Assembly: GCA_003555285.1 (NCBI GenBank)
Contig: PWGH01000234.1
Location: 1 to 8,441 of the forward strand
Direction: 5' to 3'
Source of the DNA: Thioalkalivibrio sp.
GTDB lineage: Bacteria > Pseudomonadota > Gammaproteobacteria > Ectothiorhodospirales > Ectothiorhodospiraceae
Length of the DNA stretch: 8,441 bases
The first letter of the stretch is position 1; each line of letters begins with the position of its first letter. The position numbers and the translations under genes were made by a program. The notes under the pieces were generated by a model. That model ran no database searches and was not told the DNA's origin. It was given only the letters and a program-made list of their open reading frames with translations. Positions 5,868-8,441 of the stretch are shown here, piece after piece.

Positions 5868-7301
5868 TCATTGGGGCCGCTTCAACTCGATCAACTCCAG
5901 TCGATGGTTTGCGTCCGGGTTTTCCTCGGAGGGCCCCTGCGTGAGCAACACGAGCCCCGCATCGATGCCGTGCTCGGACAGCCACTGGCGGGCGAAGGCG
6001 TTCCAGTCGGCCCGGTCGCCGGGCGCCTCCACCGGCAGCACGCCGCAGGAGAACTGCAGCGCCTGGGCGCTCGCCGGACGGGGGGTAAAGGCGACGATCC
6101 AGCAGGGTAAGCGCAGGCGGGCGATGCTGCGTGCGGTGGCACCGCTGCGAGTGGGTACGATCACCAGGCGCGGCAGGCTGCGCTCGACGGTGTAGAACAC
6201 GTTGCGCGCGATCAGATCCACCGCTCGCGGGGTCTGGTGCCGGTCGTAGTCGCGTAAGGTCTCGGCCACCACGCGATTGTCACGCTCGGGTTCGATGGAT
6301 TGGGCGATGGCCGCCAGCATCGCCACCGATTCCACCGGAAAGCGGCCCATCGCAGATTCGGCCGAGAGCATTACGCAATCGGTGCCGACCAGGATCGCAT
6401 TGGCCACATCGGTGGCCTCGGCGCGAGTCGGGCGGCGCGAGTTCACCATGGATTCGAGCATCTGGGTTGCGGTGATCACCGGCTTGCCGAAGCGGTTGGC
6501 ACGTTGGGTGATGCGCCGCTGGGCGCTCGCGATGGTTTCGATCGGGATCTCCACCCCGAGATCGCCGCGGGCCACCATGATCCCGTCGGCGGCCTCGAGG
6601 ATCGGGTCGAGGGCGTCGAGTGCCGCCGCCCGCTCGATCTTGGCGATGATGAAAGGCTGGTAGCCGAATGCCTTCGCGGCCGTGCGCACCGCCTGAACGT
6701 CCTCGGCGCACACCACAAAGGACTGGCTGACCGCCTCGATGCGGTGCTCGGCGGCAAAGCGCAGCCACTGATGATCCTCCTCGGTAAAGGCGCTGATCCC
6801 CAGGTCGATTCCCGGCAGGTTCAGGCCCTTGCGCGAACGCAGTTCGCCGCCGGCGCCGATCCGGCACAAGACGTCGGTGGCGCTCACCTCGAGGACCTCC
6901 AGCAGGATGAAGCCATCGTTCAGAAACAGGTGATTCCCGGGTCGCACCGCCGCCGGCAGCCCCGGGAAGGAGACGCTGATCCGCTCGGCATCGCCCAGGC
7001 ACTCTTCGGTGGTCAGGGTGATCTGTTCATCGCGGACCAGTTCGATCGGCTCCTCGGCCAGTTCGCCGATACGCATCTTCGGGCCGGGCAAGTCGCCCAG
7101 GATCGTGATGCGGTGCCCGATTTCCAGAGCGACATTCCGGATGCGTGCGATCAGGTCCGCGTGATAGTCGGGATTGCCGTGCGAGAAGTTCAGGCGCGCG
7201 ACATCGAGTCCGGCGCGCATCAGGGCCCGTAGCGTTTCGGGTGTGTCCGACGCAGGCCCGATGGTCGCGACGATCCGGGTCTTGTGCGCAGGAAAGGCCA
7301 T
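5868..7301 (-). CDS. pyk: Pyruvate kinase
   Basis: Pyruvate kinase converts phosphoenolpyruvate and ADP to pyruvate and ATP in the cytoplasm, the last step of glycolysis. The 477-residue protein is full length for bacterial enzymes (about 470-480). It starts with TRIVATIGPAS (8-18) and has RLNFSHG (36-42), the B-domain entry DLPGPKMRIG (70-79), the active-site strand IIAKIE (218-223, Lys221 and Glu223), GIMVARGDLGVEIP (240-253, metal-binding Asp247) and TATQMLESM (277-285). The C-terminal domain begins at about 343 and contains PTRSGATA (383-390). Lys75 occupies the position that is Glu117 in muscle enzyme; Lys there is associated with potassium-independent activity. GTDCVMLSAESAMGRFP (306-322) departs somewhat from the usual TDAVMLSxETAxGxxP. 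The ATG at 7301 has GGAGG 5 nt upstream and a promoter beyond. The gene converges on the YkuD gene with 29 nt between stops. I cannot choose between PykA and PykF types. Confidence 0.97.
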   Translation of the reverse strand: MAFPAHKTRIVATIGPASDTPETLRALMRAGLDVARLNFSHGNPDYHADLIARIRNVALEIGHRITILGDLPGPKMRIGELAEEPIELVRDEQITLTTEECLGDAERISVSFPGLPAAVRPGNHLFLNDGFILLEVLEVSATDVLCRIGAGGELRSRKGLNLPGIDLGISAFTEEDHQWLRFAAEHRIEAVSQSFVVCAEDVQAVRTAAKAFGYQPFIIAKIERAAALDALDPILEAADGIMVARGDLGVEIPIETIASAQRRITQRANRFGKPVITATQMLESMVNSRRPTRAEATDVANAILVGTDCVMLSAESAMGRFPVESVAMLAAIAQSIEPERDNRVVAETLRDYDRHQTPRAVDLIARNVFYTVERSLPRLVIVPTRSGATARSIARLRLPCWIVAFTPRPASAQALQFSCGVLPVEAPGDRADWNAFARQWLSEHGIDAGLVLLTQGPSEENPDANHRLELIELKRPQ

Positions 7302-7337
7302 CGGCGCCTCCGGTTCGGTCAGCGGACATCGGTGATC

Positions 7338-7366
7338 ATCAAACGGCTTCAGGTCTGTCGAGTCAA
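7338..7366 (-). promoter_or_regulatory. Sigma70-type promoter for pyk
   Basis: Read on the minus strand, TTGACT (7366-7361) and TTTGAT (7343-7338) are separated by exactly 17 bp. They match the -35 and -10 consensus at 5 of 6 and 4 of 6 positions. Transcription would start near 7331, giving a leader of about 30 nt that contains the GGAGG ribosome binding site (7311-7307). An imperfect dyad, TCAAACGGCTTCA on the plus strand (7339-7351), overlaps the -10. It loosely resembles Cra/FruR-type operators and could be a control site for a glycolytic gene. Confidence 0.55.
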
Positions 7367-7459
7367 GTGTGCGGCATTTTCGGAGAGCGTAAGTGGTTGT
7401 TCTGCCGTTCTAATCCATTGTGACTGACCATTTCCGGAGAGGGTCCAGGTCAAGGTCAA

Positions 7460-7484
7460 GGGCAGCGGGTGCACTGCGCTGCCC
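7460..7484. repeat. Inverted repeat in the pyk-iscR gap
   Basis: GGGCAGCG (7460-7467) and CGCTGCCC (7477-7484) are perfect 8-bp complementary arms around a 9-nt loop that itself contains the palindrome GTGCAC (7469-7474). No T-run follows on either strand, so it is unlikely to be an ordinary terminator. Lying about 70 bp upstream of the iscR promoter, it could be an operator or an insulating hairpin; its role is unknown. Confidence 0.6.
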
Positions 7485-7550
7485 CCACCGTCGGTCGCCC
7501 CGTGCGTCAGACCATGCCCATACCTGGTTCATGTGCTTTGGCAAAAGGCC

Positions 7551-7559
7551 TGATACAAT
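7551..7559 (+). promoter_or_regulatory. Extended -10 promoter element for iscR
   Basis: TGATACAAT combines the TGn extension (7551-7553) with TACAAT (7554-7559), which matches the -10 consensus at 5 of 6 positions. No good -35 lies 16-18 bp upstream, which is tolerable for an extended -10 promoter and common for promoters that depend on a regulator. Transcription would start near 7566, giving a leader of about 100 nt before the iscR start. Confidence 0.5.
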
Positions 7560-7569
7560 GCTGGAATTA

Positions 7570-7592
7570 TTCTTGAGTAAGCTGGTCAAGAA
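7570..7592. promoter_or_regulatory. Candidate type 1 IscR operator (autoregulation)
   Basis: TTCTTGA (7570-7576) and TCAAGAA (7586-7592) are perfect 7-bp arms separated by 9 nt. As I remember it, the E. coli type 1 IscR motif is a roughly 25-bp dyad with YYGACT and AGTCRR half-sites. Here the half-sites read TTGAGT and GGTCAA at the same spacing, so the symmetry fits but a few bases differ. The dyad lies just downstream of the predicted transcription start of iscR, where bound [2Fe-2S]-IscR would block transcription. Assignment is by position and motif shape only. Confidence 0.45.
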
Positions 7593-7668
7593 AGATCGAG
7601 CGAGTGGATGCGGCGACGCAGAAGCTCGGGTTCCCAATCGTCACAATGCAGCCCCGGAGGCGACGTTT

Positions 7669-8145
7669 ATGAAGTTATCAACCAAGGGCCGCTACGCGGT
7701 CACCGCCATGATGGACCTCGCCATCCACGACCGCATCGGGCCGGTCACGCTGGCCGATATCTCCCAGTGTCAGGGGATCTCCCTGTCCTATCTGGAGCAA
7801 CTGTTCGCCAAGCTGCGCAAGGCCAGCCTGGTCGAGGGCGTGCGCGGACCGGGGGGTGGCTATCGTCTGGCCAAGCGCGCCGATCAGATCAGTATCGCGA
7901 ACATCATTACCGCGGTCGACGAGTCGGTCGACGTGACGCGCTGCAAGGGACAGAAGGATTGTCAGCAGGGCGAACGGTGTCTGACCCACGAGCTCTGGGA
8001 CGACCTGAGCCAGCAGTTGTACGACTTCCTCGACGGCATCACCCTGGCGCAGTTCGCGAACCGACCCGAGGTGCAGAAGGTGGCGCGCCGTCAAGAGGAG
8101 CGCCGGGCCCGGCACCACTTCATCTTCCGTCACGACGCCGCCTAG
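7669..8145 (+). CDS. iscR: Fe-S cluster-sensing Rrf2-family regulator IscR
   Basis: IscR is a dimeric winged-helix repressor/activator that carries a [2Fe-2S] cluster and adjusts Fe-S cluster assembly to demand. The 158-residue protein (E. coli 162) starts [18 protein letters not shown], has [19 protein letters not shown] (28-46, recognition helix region), [12 protein letters not shown] (58-69, wing), and [11 protein letters not shown] (82-92). All cluster ligands are present at E. coli numbering: Cys92, Cys98, Cys104 and His107, so it should bind a cluster and recognise type 1 sites in the holo form. An extra cysteine, Cys34, is not a ligand in E. coli. The ATG at 7669 is chosen over earlier in-frame starts because GGAGG (7656-7660) precedes it and the N-terminus matches the family exactly. 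Unusually, no iscS or iscU follows: an intrinsic terminator and a convergent gene come next, so iscR stands alone here. Confidence 0.96.
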   Translation: MKLSTKGRYAVTAMMDLAIHDRIGPVTLADISQCQGISLSYLEQLFAKLRKASLVEGVRGPGGGYRLAKRADQISIANIITAVDESVDVTRCKGQKDCQQGERCLTHELWDDLSQQLYDFLDGITLAQFANRPEVQKVARRQEERRARHHFIFRHDAA

Positions 8146-8180
8146 TCGCTCGTCGGACCGGGGCATCGGCGTCGTCATCG

Positions 8181-8209
8181 ACCGGGGTCTTCGGGCCTCG
8201 GTTTTTTTA
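8181..8209 (+). terminator. Rho-independent terminator of iscR with UUCG tetraloop
   Basis: A 9-bp stem (8181-8189 pairing with 8194-8202, with two G-U wobbles) closes on the very stable C(UUCG)G tetraloop at 8189-8194, and seven T residues run through 8202-8208. It begins 36 nt after the iscR stop. On the opposite strand no T-run follows the stem, so it acts mainly on the plus strand and marks iscR as a monocistronic unit. Confidence 0.92.
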
Positions 8210-8215
8210 AGTCCG

Positions 8216-8243
8216 GTTCAGGCCCGTGGGTTCAGGCGCATGG
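8216..8243. repeat. 14-bp tandem near-repeat over the stop of the minus-strand gene
   Basis: GTTCAGGCCCGTGG (8216-8229) is followed directly by GTTCAGGCGCATGG (8230-8243), identical at 12 of 14 positions. The stop codon of the minus-strand gene (8234-8232) lies in the right-hand copy, and the left-hand copy repeats the same TCA triplet in the same frame. This looks like a small slippage duplication at the 3' end. Confidence 0.7.
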
Positions 8244-8441
8244 GGCGGCCGATCGGCGCTGCGGCCACCGGGTGTACACTCGGGCGATGTGCAGCGTGTG
8301 GGCCAATTGCTGCGCGAACTGCGCCTGCTCTATAGCGCTGAGGTTGGCGTAGCGCAGTTGGGTGTGGGCCTCGGCGAATGCGGTCAACGCCGAGGCGAGT
8401 TCCGGATGCGCAGCGCCGACCCGCGCGGCGTAGTGCGGGGC
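8232..8441 (-). CDS. C-terminal fragment, possible DUF4129 tail of a TgpA-like transglutaminase
   Basis: The minus strand is open from the right edge (8441) to a TGA at 8234-8232, giving the last 69 residues of a protein whose start is outside the window. The tail is helical and Ala-rich: a segment beginning PHYAARVGAAHPELASAL (2-19), then FAEAHTQLRY (22-31) and a final FAQQLAHTLHIARVY (42-56), ending in a short basic stretch. The pattern of (Y/F)AxR ... P.LA..L ... F...H..LRY resembles the C-terminal DUF4129 domain of TgpA/DUF3488 membrane-anchored transglutaminases, which often sit in moxR-DUF58-tgpA clusters. That is a resemblance judged by eye; no catalytic part is visible. Codon GC bias on this strand fits a real gene, and the gene converges on iscR with the iscR terminator between. 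Confidence 0.5.
   Translation of the reverse strand, partial: APHYAARVGAAHPELASALTAFAEAHTQLRYANLSAIEQAQFAQQLAHTLHIARVYTRWPQRRSAAPCA

Larger units (their letters stand above)
7302..7668. other. Divergent regulatory region between pyk and iscR
   Basis: This 367-nt gap has no credible gene. From left to right it holds the pyk leader and promoter (minus strand, to 7366); a 15-bp near-repeat, CATTTTCGGAGAGCG (7375-7389) and CATTTCCGGAGAGGG (7429-7443), 13 of 15 identical and 54 bp apart; a tandem hexamer AGGTCA AGGTCA (7447-7458); an 8-bp-arm hairpin (7460-7484); the iscR extended -10 (7551-7559); an IscR-site-like dyad (7570-7592); and an iscR leader with GGAGG at 7656-7660. The iscR frame is open back to 7420, including an ATG at 7558, but that upstream part does not resemble IscR and overlaps the promoter, so I treat it as untranslated. 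Confidence 0.7.

Noticed and set aside
5839..5878. CCCCAA (5839-5844) and TTGGGG (5871-5876) as a bidirectional terminator between the YkuD gene and pyk
   Set aside because: The loop is 26 nt and there is no T-run on either strand.
6300..7232. Plus-strand open frame of 310 codons opposite pyk
   Set aside because: Complement of the pyk coding frame with low-complexity composition; pyk itself is certain.
7521..7545. ATACCTGG-type sequence starting at 7519 as a second IscR site
   Set aside because: Only the left half resembles the motif; the right half does not fit.
7420..7668. Upstream extension of IscR, including an ATG at 7558 encoding [13 protein letters not shown]
   Set aside because: IscR orthologues start at the ATG at 7669, which has GGAGG before it. 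The 7558 ATG overlaps the likely -10 element. A short leader peptide cannot be fully excluded, but it has no stop of its own before iscR.

Overview
The window is GC-rich chromosomal DNA from a proteobacterium, most likely a gammaproteobacterium. The evidence is the gene order accD-folC-dedD-cvpA-purF, which matches the E. coli and Pseudomonas order, the DedD-type SPOR protein, and an IscR with the enterobacterial ligand set Cys92/Cys98/Cys104/His107. High GC and the partner genes would fit a Chromatiales- or Ectothiorhodospiraceae-like lineage, but that is only an impression. Nothing looks recently transferred: there is no insertion sequence, integrase, tRNA, CRISPR array or phage gene.

Layout. 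Positions 7-5838 (+) hold six co-directional genes: accD (carboxyltransferase beta subunit), folC (folylpolyglutamate/dihydrofolate synthase), a dedD-like SPOR protein, cvpA, purF, and a YkuD-fold L,D-transpeptidase-family gene where E. coli has ubiX. Spacing is tight (about 22-37 nt) except for 245 nt between dedD and cvpA. That gap carries a perfect 15-bp dyad, hairpins and two back-to-back tandem repeats, so it probably holds a second promoter or leader for cvpA-purF. A pyruvate kinase gene (7301-5868, -) converges on the transpeptidase gene. The 367-nt gap 7302-7668 holds divergent control signals: a good sigma70-like promoter for pyk, an extended -10 promoter for iscR, and a dyad that resembles an IscR operator. 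iscR (7669-8145, +) ends at a textbook intrinsic terminator with a UUCG tetraloop and is not followed by iscS/iscU. The right edge holds the last 69 codons of a minus-strand gene, possibly the DUF4129 tail of a TgpA-like transglutaminase.

How the genes fit together: accD feeds fatty acid synthesis, folC supplies polyglutamylated folate cofactors used by purine synthesis, purF commits PRPP to purines, and cvpA is the inner-membrane protein usually found beside it. The DedD homologue and the YkuD protein act on the cell wall. pyk (glycolysis) and iscR (Fe-S homeostasis regulator) are separate units.

Most of the window is housekeeping and I see no novel multigene system. The points most worth a second look are (1) a nearly perfect parS (ParB-binding) sequence over the stop codon of the YkuD gene, (2) that YkuD protein having no signal peptide, which suggests a cytoplasmic L,D-carboxypeptidase rather than a periplasmic transpeptidase, (3) a solitary iscR with its own candidate operator, and (4) the repeat-rich cvpA-purF leader.
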